Source: Rhizobium sp. Root482 (GTDB lineage: Bacteria > Pseudomonadota > Alphaproteobacteria > Rhizobiales > Rhizobiaceae). Taken from it: 64,000 bases of DNA. The stretch covers positions 417,254 to 481,253 of the forward strand of contig NZ_LMFA01000022.1 in assembly GCF_001426565.1 (NCBI RefSeq), read 5' to 3'. The position numbers were made by a program, and so were the translations under genes. Shown piece by piece: positions 26,934-35,456 of this stretch (the first letter of the stretch is position 1; each line of letters opens with the position of its first letter). Under the pieces are notes generated by a model that saw nothing but the letters and a program-made list of their open reading frames with translations, ran no database searches and had not been told where the DNA came from.

Positions 26934-28577
26934 ATGGAATCGGTCGTTATCAGCATCAATCTCTTCGGCGCGGTCGCTCTGCTGCTCTTTGGGCTCGGCC
27001 AGGTCAAGGACGGCATGACACGCGCCTTTGGCGCCAGGCTGCGCCTTGGCCTCGCCGCCGGTACCCGTGGGGGGCTCCGCTCCCTCATTGCCGGTTTCAT
27101 TGCAACGATTGCCTTGCAAAGCTCCACGGCGACGGCTCTGATGGTGGCTTCCTTCGTGGAGAAGGACCTGATCGTGCCGGCCATGGCGCAGATCGTGCTG
27201 CTTGGCGCCAATGTCGGCACTGCAACGACGGCATGGATCGTTGCCCTGGGCCTTGGCTGGATTTCGCCGATGCTGCTCCTTGCCGGCGTCATCCTCTCGC
27301 GCACCAAATCGACGCGGCGGCAGGGTGCAGGTGCCGCCTTGGTCGGTGTCGGCCTGATGCTGCTCTCGTTGCATCTGCTTTCCGCCGCGACGGACCCCAT
27401 ACGCCAGTCCCCGGCACTTGGCCTTTTCATCACCATGCTCGGCAATGCCTGGCCGGTCGCGCTGATTTTCTCAGCCGTGCTCGCGGTGCTTGCATCCTCG
27501 AGCCTCGCCATCGTCGTTCTCATCCTGTCGCTCGCGGCAAACGGCGGCATCGACACCAGTCTGGTTATCGTGCTGGTTCTCGGCGCCAATCTTGGCGGCG
27601 CCGTGCCGCCGGTGCTGGCAACGTTGAAAGCGCCGGCCGCTGCCCGTCGCGTTACTCTCGGCAACCTCATCGTGCGGGCGATCGGCTGTGCCGCGGCTCT
27701 CCCCCTTGCCGGATACGCAGCCGATTTTCTGGAGATATCGCCTTTCTCCCATGCCAATTTCGCCGTCGATGCGCATCTGCTTTTCAATCTTGCTGTGGCC
27801 ACGATCGCCTGGCCGCTCTCGCCGCTGCTCCTGCGCGCAACCACGGCCCTTCTTCCAGAGAAGAAGGGCGGCGAAGACGATCGCAGCTATCTCGACAACC
27901 ATGACCTCAACCGGCCGGTCGCGGCTCTCGCGGGAGCAAGCCGCGAGGCTCTCATGGTGGGCGACCTGGTCGAGCGGATGCTCATGCAGGCCGGTGACGC
28001 CATGCGCGACAACGACCTGTCCAAGCTCGCCGCTATCAGCACGCTTGAAGGGCGCGTCGATCATATCCAGCATGGAATCAAGGTTTATGTCTCGAAGATT
28101 GGCCAGCACGGCTTAAGCGACAAGGACCATCGCCGCGCGATGGATATCGTCGAATATGCCATCAATCTCGAGCATATCGGCGATATCATCGAGAAAGGCA
28201 TTCGCCGGGAAATTGCCAAGAAGATCAATCTCGGCCTGCAATTCTCCAGCGACGGAAAAACTGAGCTTGAGCATCTTTTCAGCATTACACTCGACAATAT
28301 CCGCACGGCGCAAACGGTTTTTGCGACGCAGAATAGCGACCTCGCGCGCCAGCTGGTCGAAGTGAAGGAGGACGTGCGTCGACTGGAAAAGCAATCGGCC
28401 GAGCGTCACCTGCAACGCCTGCGCGACGGTCGGGCCGACAGTATTCAGACGAGTTCCGTGCATCTCGACATGCTGCGCGACCTGAAACGTATCAACGCGC
28501 ATATTGCCTCCGTTGCCCATCCGATCCTCGATCAGAGCGGTCTTCTGAGCGAAAGCCGGATCAAGCAGGCGCTCTAG
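26934..28577 (+). CDS. Na/Pi-cotransporter family protein with PhoU-like tail
   Basis: A 547-residue membrane protein. The first 310 residues have about nine membrane segments in two inverted repeats. Repeat one has the canonical QSSTA motif; repeat two reads ASSSLA, so its Gln is replaced. GANVGTA and GANLGGA also mark the two halves. The tail from about residue 330 is a PhoU-like helical domain. Related proteins move phosphate with sodium, and some have been proposed to export it. Next to intracellular phosphatases, control of released phosphate is a sensible role. It overlaps the convergent LacI gene by four bases at the stops. Confidence 0.88.
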   Translation: MESVVISINLFGAVALLLFGLGQVKDGMTRAFGARLRLGLAAGTRGGLRSLIAGFIATIALQSSTATALMVASFVEKDLIVPAMAQIVLLGANVGTATTAWIVALGLGWISPMLLLAGVILSRTKSTRRQGAGAALVGVGLMLLSLHLLSAATDPIRQSPALGLFITMLGNAWPVALIFSAVLAVLASSSLAIVVLILSLAANGGIDTSLVIVLVLGANLGGAVPPVLATLKAPAAARRVTLGNLIVRAIGCAAALPLAGYAADFLEISPFSHANFAVDAHLLFNLAVATIAWPLSPLLLRATTALLPEKKGGEDDRSYLDNHDLNRPVAALAGASREALMVGDLVERMLMQAGDAMRDNDLSKLAAISTLEGRVDHIQHGIKVYVSKIGQHGLSDKDHRRAMDIVEYAINLEHIGDIIEKGIRREIAKKINLGLQFSSDGKTELEHLFSITLDNIRTAQTVFATQNSDLARQLVEVKEDVRRLEKQSAERHLQRLRDGRADSIQTSSVHLDMLRDLKRINAHIASVAHPILDQSGLLSESRIKQAL

Positions 28578-29560
28578 CCGGCGGTAATGCGCTCAACCAA
28601 GGCGACGGGCACGATTTGCAGTCGGGTTTCAGGTTCGTCGCTCGCAAGCGCCGTCAACACTTTCTCCGTCAAAACATCGAAAGACTGTCCGACCGTTGTC
28701 AGTTGATAGCTTTTCCAGCGGGCCTGGGGGATGTCGTCAAAACCGACGATCGACAGATCCTGCGGCACATGACGGCCCATCTCCAGCCGGGCTGCATCCA
28801 TGAAGCCGAGCGCCAGCAGATCAGTGACACAGAACGCGCCATCGATATCCTTGTCGCCCAACAGGTCGCAACCTGCTTGATAACCGCTTTCATAGCTCGT
28901 CGGGCCATCGGACCAGGAAACGACGTCCACACCCTCGATGGCCATGCGCTGGCTGAAGGCGCTGACGCGCCGCATCTGTGCCGGTGTTTTGCTACCGCTT
29001 GATATGACCGCAACTTTTCGACACCGGGCCTGGACCAACCGCATTGCAGCGAGATCGGCACCATGGGAATCGTCGCTGAGCACCATGTTCGTATCCGTGC
29101 GGTCCAACCTCTGATTGATCAGGATCAGCCTGACGCCATTGGCAATACACTCATCGATGATCGATGCCGGCGGCTCACCGGAAAGAACGACGATCGCCTG
29201 CGCACGGAACTCAAACAGAAGCTCGATAAGTGGAGCGATATCCTTGCGGGCATCGGCTGCATTCAGCAACAGGCATTGCAGCCCGCGTCGCAGGAGGCCG
29301 ATGCTCAGGAGATCGAGCTGCTTTGAAATGAAAGGAGAGCCGAGATTGGCTCCAACCACGCCAATCAGGTTCGAACGATCATTGTTAAGTCCCTGAGCCA
29401 GGCGATTGACGCGATAGCCAAGTTCCTGCGCGGCTTTCATTACCTTGCGCCGAACCGCCGTCGACACACTGCCGCCGGGCGTAAACGTGCGTGACACGGC
29501 CGAACGCGAAACGCCTGCCTTTCTGGCCACCTCCTCGGCCGTTACGAATCCTCTTCCCAT
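28574..29560 (-). CDS. LacI-family transcriptional regulator
   Basis: A 328-residue LacI-type regulator. The helix-turn-helix VTAEEVARKAGVSRSAVSRTF starts at residue 6, and the effector domain begins near RSNLIGVVGANLGSPF. The ATG has GGGGA at correct spacing. It lies between the two halves of the phosphate-ester locus and is transcribed away from the ABC importer genes. Inverted repeats in the divergent gap and the tandem palindrome at 23.7 kb share GAACAC half-sites, which makes it the likely regulator of both halves. Confidence 0.92.
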   Translation of the reverse strand: MGRGFVTAEEVARKAGVSRSAVSRTFTPGGSVSTAVRRKVMKAAQELGYRVNRLAQGLNNDRSNLIGVVGANLGSPFISKQLDLLSIGLLRRGLQCLLLNAADARKDIAPLIELLFEFRAQAIVVLSGEPPASIIDECIANGVRLILINQRLDRTDTNMVLSDDSHGADLAAMRLVQARCRKVAVISSGSKTPAQMRRVSAFSQRMAIEGVDVVSWSDGPTSYESGYQAGCDLLGDKDIDGAFCVTDLLALGFMDAARLEMGRHVPQDLSIVGFDDIPQARWKSYQLTTVGQSFDVLTEKVLTALASDEPETRLQIVPVALVERITAG

Positions 29561-29709
29561 TCATGTCCCCAATGCAAATCGATTGCCTGATGCTACAGGC
29601 CATATTGCACCGGTTTTTCCAACGTAAAAATTTGTGCCGGCGCCCAGAGGGCGCAGCGAGTATCGGGATATTCTACCGCCCCGAACGGGAGCAAGCCGAC
29701 GGACAAACA

Positions 29710-29753
29710 CGATGTGTTCCGAAAGAAGAGGCATCCATTCGAGGAACACATCG
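29710..29753. promoter_or_regulatory. Inverted repeat with 11-bp arms (candidate LacI sites)
   Basis: CGATGTGTTCC (29710-29720) and GGAACACATCG (29743-29753) are exact reverse complements separated by 22 bases. Each arm contains the GAACAC/GTGTTC half-site also seen in the palindrome at 23700-23713. The arms lie about three helical turns apart, which would suit two DNA-bound regulator subunits or a hairpin in RNA. Confidence 0.45.
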
Positions 29754-29856
29754 AGGACCTGCAATATCTGCAAAATATAATCGTTTAATTTCAAATAGAT
29801 AAGCCAGTGATCACGTGTGCATTTTTTCATTGACAAACCGGCCTTGTCAGTAGATC

Positions 29857-29891
29857 ATAAATTCCACGGTGACCTTTAAAACGGAATTTAT
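29857..29891. promoter_or_regulatory. Inverted repeat in an AT-rich promoter-like segment
   Basis: ATAAATTCC (29857-29865) and GGAATTTAT (29883-29891) form perfect 9-bp arms around 17 bases. Immediately after, TATTCCATTT continues a second GGAAT/ATTCC pairing. The TTGACA at 29830 lies just upstream. Regulatory function is inferred from location and symmetry. Confidence 0.4.
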
Positions 29892-30067
29892 ATTCCATTT
29901 TCTAAAGGCAAACGATGCCTCTGGGAGGAGCCGCATCAACGCCGTCAAAGCAGGCTGCGGCCTGATACTGGAGGAATAACCATTGCCGCGCCGAACGCGT
30001 CATGCCGCCCGCCAAGGGACGGCGCAAAGCGCTCGAATGAATCTACCGAAGTGTAGGGGGCAATGTT

Positions 30068-31939
30068 GTGGCTACGGGGGATGGAATGGCGCTTCTAAGT
30101 GAATCGACGAAAACGAAGGTCCAGGCTCCGAAGCCGATGGCTACACCCTCGGCATGGCAGGCCTGGCGATATCGTTCCAAGGTGGCGCTTCGGGAGCCGA
30201 CGACACTTGTCGGCATTCTGACCGCGCTGATCTTCACCTATCTGATCCTCGTCCCGATTATTTCCATCGTTTTCGACGCGGTACGCGTGCAGTTCGGGCA
30301 TGAGCGGCGTCTTCGCCAGGATGTCGGCGATTTCACGCTCTACTATATCGATCGGGCATTTTTCTCGCCCGTCGCACACGACCTTTTTTGGCGTCCACTC
30401 CTCAACACCCTCACCGTGGCGCTCGGCGCCATCGCGCTGTCGCTGGTGATAGGCACGGTGCTTGCCTGGCTTATCAGCCGCACGGACATGTTCGGCCGTC
30501 GCTGGTTCGCGACCGCGCTCATTGTGCCGTATATGCTGCCCGCCTGGACGTTTGCACTTGCCTGGACGACGTTGTTCAAGAACCGCACCATCGGCGGACA
30601 ACCCGGCTGGTTCGAAGCCATGGGTCTGACGCCACCGGACTGGGTCGCCTATGGCCGTTTCCCGATCACGATTATTCTGGCGCTCCACTATACACCCTTC
30701 GTCATCCTGCTGTTCGGATCGGCGCTTCGCCGCTTCGATTCACAATTGGAAGATTCCGCCCGGATTCTCGGCGCGCGCCGCTACCAGGTTGCCGTTCAGG
30801 TGATTCTGCCACTGATGCGCCCGGCGCTTTTGTCTTCCATGGTGCTGATTTTCGCAAAATGCCTGGGTGAGTTCGGTGTCCCCTACGTGCTTGGCCTTCC
30901 GGTGAAGTTCGAAGTTCTCTCGACCTCCCTGTTCCGCAGCATCGCGTCCCGCCAGACCGGCGTTGCCGGGGTCGTCGCCGCATCGATCATGCTGATCGGC
31001 ATCATCACGCTTCTGATCGACGCACGGTTGGTCCGGGAAGCCCGCCGCTTCGTAACCATTGGCTCAAAGGGATCGATGAACCGGCAAAACCGGCTGGGCA
31101 GGATGCGCCTTCCGGCGACGGGTTTCGCTGCGGCAATCTTCATCCTCAGCGTCGGAATGCCACTGCTGACGCTTGCCCTCTCCACCGTCATGAAGATGCC
31201 GGCCAAATTTACGTTCGACAATTTCACCCTCGACTACTGGATCGGCACCGACCTTCATACGGTGGCGTTGCAGACGGGCATCTTGCTCAGCCCCGAGCTT
31301 TGGGCTGCGGCCAGGAATACGATGATGATCGTCGGGCTTGCGTCGTTGACATCCGGCATCCTCGGCCTGCTCGTCGGCTATGTCGTCATCCGCACGCCGG
31401 TCCGTGCCCTGTCGGTCTATTTGCGCCAGATTACCTTCCTGCCCTATCTGGTTCCCGGGATTGCCTTTGCGGCCGCCTATCTTTCGCTGTTCGCGGTCCC
31501 GCGCGGCCCGATGCCGGCGCTCTATGGCACCGTGACCATCCTTGTCCTGGCTCTTATTGCCGACCAGATGCCCTATGCCTCGCGTGCCGGCATCTCGGCC
31601 ATGACCCAGCTCGGCAAAGACCCGGAAGAGGCGGCCCAGATCGCCGGTGCCGGATGGTTCCGCCGCATGATCTTGATCGTCATCCCCATTCAGAAGGGGT
31701 CGCTGGTGACGGGCGTGCTCCTGCCGTTCATCTCGGGCATCAAGGGCTTGAGCCTCTTCGTCATCCTGGCCGTGCCGAGCACGGACGTTCTGACGACCTA
31801 TTCGTTGCGACTGGTCGATTACCACTACACGCAAGCCGCAAATGCCGTGGTTCTGATCATTGCCGCCATCGCCTATTTTGGCACGCTGCTCGCCCAGAAG
31901 CTGACCCGCACAAATCTTGCAGAAGGACTTGGAAGCTGA
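30068..31939 (+). CDS. Fused ABC permease, ferric/hexose-phosphate (Afu/Fbp) type
   Basis: A 623-residue inner-membrane protein with about 12 membrane segments in two homologous permease halves (break near residues 320-350), so one chain replaces the usual permease dimer. Each half has an EAA-like loop (DSARILGARRYQVAVQVILP and EEAAQIAGAGWFRRMILIVIP). The GTG start at 30068 has GGGGG upstream, but an ATG at 30086 with its own GGGGG is equally possible. Its stop overlaps the ATPase start by one base. Relatives carry Fe3+, hexose phosphates or phosphonates; the phosphatase neighbours favour a phosphorylated substrate. Confidence 0.9.
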   Translation: MATGDGMALLSESTKTKVQAPKPMATPSAWQAWRYRSKVALREPTTLVGILTALIFTYLILVPIISIVFDAVRVQFGHERRLRQDVGDFTLYYIDRAFFSPVAHDLFWRPLLNTLTVALGAIALSLVIGTVLAWLISRTDMFGRRWFATALIVPYMLPAWTFALAWTTLFKNRTIGGQPGWFEAMGLTPPDWVAYGRFPITIILALHYTPFVILLFGSALRRFDSQLEDSARILGARRYQVAVQVILPLMRPALLSSMVLIFAKCLGEFGVPYVLGLPVKFEVLSTSLFRSIASRQTGVAGVVAASIMLIGIITLLIDARLVREARRFVTIGSKGSMNRQNRLGRMRLPATGFAAAIFILSVGMPLLTLALSTVMKMPAKFTFDNFTLDYWIGTDLHTVALQTGILLSPELWAAARNTMMIVGLASLTSGILGLLVGYVVIRTPVRALSVYLRQITFLPYLVPGIAFAAAYLSLFAVPRGPMPALYGTVTILVLALIADQMPYASRAGISAMTQLGKDPEEAAQIAGAGWFRRMILIVIPIQKGSLVTGVLLPFISGIKGLSLFVILAVPSTDVLTTYSLRLVDYHYTQAANAVVLIIAAIAYFGTLLAQKLTRTNLAEGLGS

Positions 31940-33072
31940 TGCCTACCATCAACTTGCGCGGCGCGCAGAAGAACTATGGTGTAAACTCCGCCAATGCGGT
32001 GTCCGACCTGGACCTCGAAATCCGCGACGGCGAGTTCATGTGCCTGCTTGGCCCCTCCGGCTGCGGCAAGACAACGACCCTTCGGATGATCGCAGGCCTC
32101 GAAAACCTCTCGGGCGGCGAAATCCGGGTCGGAGACCGGATCATCGATTCGGTTGCGGACGGCATCTTCGTGCCGCCGGAGAAGCGCGAGATGGGCCTCG
32201 TCTTCCAGAGCTATGCCCTCTGGCCGCACTTGACGATCGAGCGCAACACCGATTTTGGCCTGCGACTGCGGAAACTCCCGAAGGCGGAACGCGAAGCCCG
32301 CGTGGAGCGCGTCATGCAGGCACTGGATATCGCCAAATATCGTGATCGTTATCCGTCGCAGCTTTCCGGCGGCCAGCAGCAGCGCGTGGCGCTCGCCCGC
32401 ATGCTTGCCGTCAATCCCGGCGTGCTTCTGCTCGACGAGCCGCTGTCCAACCTCGATGCCCGGCTGCGGCTTGAAATGCGTGCCGAGTTGAAGCGGCTGC
32501 ACACCGAATTCAAGACGACCATCGTCTTCGTCACCCATGACCAGTGGGAAGCAATGACGCTGGCAACGACGATCGCCGTCATGAACGAGGGCACGCTGCA
32601 GCAGATGGGCACGCCCAACGACATTTATGATCGTCCCGCCAACCGCTTCGTCGCGGAGTTCGTCGGCAGCCCGCCCATCAACATCCTGACGTTCGGGAAG
32701 CCGGGGGACTCTGACGTCGCCGACAAGGCAGAAGCCTATTTTGCGGCGCGTTATCCGCAGCTGCGCGGTATCGACTCCATCGGCATGCGGCCGGAAGCCA
32801 TGGGCTATGCGGCAAGGCTGGAGGACGTGCCGCAGGGCAGCTTCTTCGGCGAAATGACGGTGACGGGCGTCCTGCCGACGGGTGGCAGCTGGATTCTCGA
32901 ACTGAGGAGCGCATCCCACACGCTGTTCCTGACGACGCATGCCCTGCCGCGGGTCGATAGCGGCGAGCATGTCTTCTTCCATATCCCGCCGGAGGCCCTG
33001 CATGCCTTCGATGCGGGCGGGCAGCGGATAACCGAGGCCGACGCGGTGCTGAGGAGCAACACCTACAACTAA
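31939..33072 (+). CDS. ABC transporter ATP-binding protein (Afu/Fbp type)
   Basis: A 377-residue ATPase. Walker A GPSGCGKT is at 38-45, followed by FQSYALWPHL, the signature LSGGQQQR, Walker B LLLDEPLSNLD and the switch His in VTHDQWEA. Residues from about 245 onward form a TOBE-type regulatory domain. It drives the fused permease encoded immediately upstream, with a one-base overlap. Confidence 0.93.
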   Translation: MPTINLRGAQKNYGVNSANAVSDLDLEIRDGEFMCLLGPSGCGKTTTLRMIAGLENLSGGEIRVGDRIIDSVADGIFVPPEKREMGLVFQSYALWPHLTIERNTDFGLRLRKLPKAEREARVERVMQALDIAKYRDRYPSQLSGGQQQRVALARMLAVNPGVLLLDEPLSNLDARLRLEMRAELKRLHTEFKTTIVFVTHDQWEAMTLATTIAVMNEGTLQQMGTPNDIYDRPANRFVAEFVGSPPINILTFGKPGDSDVADKAEAYFAARYPQLRGIDSIGMRPEAMGYAARLEDVPQGSFFGEMTVTGVLPTGGSWILELRSASHTLFLTTHALPRVDSGEHVFFHIPPEALHAFDAGGQRITEADAVLRSNTYN

Positions 33073-33113
33073 GCAACTGGGAACGAGCACACGCTCGCTG
33101 AAGGAGGAGCAGC

Positions 33114-34241
33114 ATGAAGCGGAATATGACGGGCGGCAACAGCCGCCTCCTATGCGCCATGGCCATTCTGGCCATGCTGGGCGGTACGGCGAAGGCGCAG
33201 GAGCCATTCGACCTCGATGCCCTGATCGAAGCGGCGAAACAGGAAAAGCCGATCACGGTTTACGACAGCACCGGCAAGATCGTCGAAATGGCCGAGAATT
33301 TCGCCAAGAAATACGGCGTCGCCGCCGAAGGCTCCAAGGTCAAGGCGGCAGCCCAGCTCGAAATGATCATCCGCGAGGCGCGCGCCAACAACATCCAGGG
33401 CGACGTCTCGATCATCAGCGACGCGCCGGCCGCCATGGCCCAGCTCATTCCGCAGGGCTTTGCCGAAAGCTGGCTGCCGCCGGATCTCGCCAAGACCATC
33501 CCGGCCGAATACCAGGACCCGCTGACGGTCATCAACAGCGCCAATGTCTGGGCCTACAACACCGAACTCTTCGACAAATGCCCGGTTTCCAACATCTGGG
33601 AACTGACCGAGCCGAAGTGGAAGGGCAAGGTCGCCATGCAGGACCCGCTCGGCAAGGCCTCCTATGTCGACTGGTTCAACCAGATGGCCAAACATGGCGA
33701 CGAAAAGGTGGCAGCCACCTACAAGGAATTCTACGGCAAGGATATTCAGACAGAAGAAACCAGTGCCACGGCTGCCTGGGTCAAGGCTCTCGCCGCCAAC
33801 GCGCCGCTCCTGACCGATGCGGACGCGGCCGCCGCCGAAGCCGTCGGTGTCGCCGGCCAGAAGGAAGCCTTCATGGGCCTGATCAGCTCGGCCAAGTTCC
33901 GCGACAATGCCGAGAAGGGCTTGAAGCTCGGTCTCTGCAAGGATCTGAAGCCGTGGCTCGGCTGGCTCTATCCGGGCGTCGGCCTGATCACCAAGGGCAC
34001 CGACAGTCCGAATGCGGCCAAGCTCTTCATCCATTACGCCATGACCGAAGAGGGCATCGCTCCGCAGGCGATCGACGGCAAGATGTCGTCCAATACCGAG
34101 GTCAAGCCGCCCGCCGACGAGCCATCGGGCATCATCGCCGTCCTCGACCAGGTCCTTCCCTACAGCATGGCCACCAGCCTCGACGACTGGGATGCGCGCG
34201 AGACCTGGCAGGATTTCTGGCGGGTGAATTATCAGAAATAA
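33114..34241 (+). CDS. ABC substrate-binding protein, first of three tandem paralogs
   Basis: A 375-residue periplasmic binding protein of the Fbp/AfuA-like class (family 1-type fold) with a signal peptide ending in GTAKAQE. The mature start FDLDALIEAAKQEKPITVYDS is shared with the next two genes. Two cysteines, in DKCPVSN and GLCKDL, occur at equal places in all three paralogs and may form a disulfide. An AAGGAGG precedes the ATG. The gene lies 41 bases after the ATPase. Its ligand is unknown; phosphorylated sugars or polyols are suggested by the surrounding genes. Confidence 0.9.
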   Translation: MKRNMTGGNSRLLCAMAILAMLGGTAKAQEPFDLDALIEAAKQEKPITVYDSTGKIVEMAENFAKKYGVAAEGSKVKAAAQLEMIIREARANNIQGDVSIISDAPAAMAQLIPQGFAESWLPPDLAKTIPAEYQDPLTVINSANVWAYNTELFDKCPVSNIWELTEPKWKGKVAMQDPLGKASYVDWFNQMAKHGDEKVAATYKEFYGKDIQTEETSATAAWVKALAANAPLLTDADAAAAEAVGVAGQKEAFMGLISSAKFRDNAEKGLKLGLCKDLKPWLGWLYPGVGLITKGTDSPNAAKLFIHYAMTEEGIAPQAIDGKMSSNTEVKPPADEPSGIIAVLDQVLPYSMATSLDDWDARETWQDFWRVNYQK

Positions 34242-34265
34242 ACGGCGGACCAGGGAGCAGACGTC

Positions 34266-35405
34266 ATGACCCAGACCATTAAGACACAGAAGGAGAGGCG
34301 GCAGACAGCCGCCTCGGCACTGGCCCTCATCTTCTCGCTGGCGCTCGGCGGCACCGCCCGTGCCGAAGATGTGTTCAATCTCGATGCACTCATCGAGGCT
34401 GCGAAGAAAGAGCCGCCGATCACCGTCTACGCGGTCACCGGCAAGATCGTCGATACGGCCGAGGCCTTCACCGCAAAATACGGCGTGCAGGCCAGCGGCA
34501 AGAAGGTGAATGAGGCAACGCAGGTCGAACTGATGATCCGCGAGCATCAGGCCGGCAATATCGTCGGCGACGTCAGCCTCGCAACCGATGTGGCCTCGGC
34601 CATGGGCCAACTTCTTCCCGAAAGCATCGTCACCAGCTGGACCCCGCCGGATATCGAGAACGACATTTCGGAAAAGCTGCGCAATCCGCTTGTCGTCGTC
34701 TCCGATCCGCATGTGTGGACCTACAATACCGAGAAATACGACAAGTGCCCGGTCACCAACATCTGGCAGCTGACCGAGCCGCAGTGGAAGGGCAAGCTCG
34801 CCATGCTCGACCTCTTCGACAAGCCGCTCTATGCGGACTGGTTCAACCAGATCGAAACCCATCACGACGCGGACGTCGCCAAGGCCTATGAGGACCTCTA
34901 CGGCAAGACGCTGGAGACCGGAGAACAGAGTGCCACGGCAGCCTGGGTGAAAGCCTTTGCTGAAAACGATCCGCTGCTTTCGGACTCGAGCACCGTTGCG
35001 GAAGCTGCCGGCGCACCCGGTCAGGCGGAACCGTTCTTCGTCATCACCTCGACGGCGAAATACCGCGATAACGAAGCTAAGGGCTTGAAGCTCGGCCTTT
35101 GCAGCGGCGTTCAGCCGTTTTCCGGCTTCCTCTATCCCGGCTTCGGCCTGATCGCCGCTCAGACGAAGAGCCCCAATGCCGCAAAGCTCTTCGTGCGTTA
35201 CCTGATGACCGAAGAGGGCATCGCGCCGCAAACGATCGACGGCAAGATTTCCGGAAACGCGAAGATCGGCCTGCCGGCGGACGAAGCCTCCGGCATAGCC
35301 AAGCATCTGGACGAGCTCATGGCCTTCGATGCGGCAACCGCTGCCGACGATTTCGACAAGCGCGAGAGCTGGCAGGATTTCTGGCGTGTGAACTACAAGA
35401 AATAA
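34266..35405 (+). CDS. ABC substrate-binding protein, second tandem paralog
   Basis: A 379-residue paralog of the proteins encoded on either side. The signal peptide ends near TARAEDV. Shared features include FNLDALIEAAKKEPPITVYA, WQLTEPQWKGKLAM, the cysteine pair (DKCPVTN, GLCSGV) and the end SWQDFWRVNYKK. It differs in the segment matching the proposed ligand loops, for example AVTGKIVDTAE where the others have DSTGKIVEMAE. This suggests a different ligand preference for the same transporter. Confidence 0.9.
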   Translation: MTQTIKTQKERRQTAASALALIFSLALGGTARAEDVFNLDALIEAAKKEPPITVYAVTGKIVDTAEAFTAKYGVQASGKKVNEATQVELMIREHQAGNIVGDVSLATDVASAMGQLLPESIVTSWTPPDIENDISEKLRNPLVVVSDPHVWTYNTEKYDKCPVTNIWQLTEPQWKGKLAMLDLFDKPLYADWFNQIETHHDADVAKAYEDLYGKTLETGEQSATAAWVKAFAENDPLLSDSSTVAEAAGAPGQAEPFFVITSTAKYRDNEAKGLKLGLCSGVQPFSGFLYPGFGLIAAQTKSPNAAKLFVRYLMTEEGIAPQTIDGKISGNAKIGLPADEASGIAKHLDELMAFDAATAADDFDKRESWQDFWRVNYKK

Positions 35406-35409
35406 ACCG

Positions 35410-35431
35410 AAGGCAGGCTCAAGCCTGCCTT
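35410..35431 (+). terminator. Hairpin between the second and third binding-protein genes
   Basis: AAGGCAGGCT and AGCCTGCCTT form a perfect 10-bp stem with only a two-base gap, ending in TTCCATTTTCC. The T-run is weak, so it may act as a leaky terminator or an mRNA-stabilising element that sets expression of the third binding protein and phosphatases. Confidence 0.55.
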
Positions 35432-35456
35432 CCATTTTCCTTGGGAGGGGAAAACG

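Larger units (their letters stand above)
29561..30067. other. Divergent control region between the LacI gene and the ABC importer
   Basis: About 500 bases, notably AT-rich between 29750 and 29910 compared with the rest of the window. It contains two inverted repeats listed separately and a TTGACA at 29830-29835 that could be a -35 box. After 29910 comes a GGAGGAA followed by a possible TTG-initiated frame of some 40 codons, rich in Arg and Gly, which overlaps the permease start; I do not call it a gene. A long mRNA leader is possible. Confidence 0.45.
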
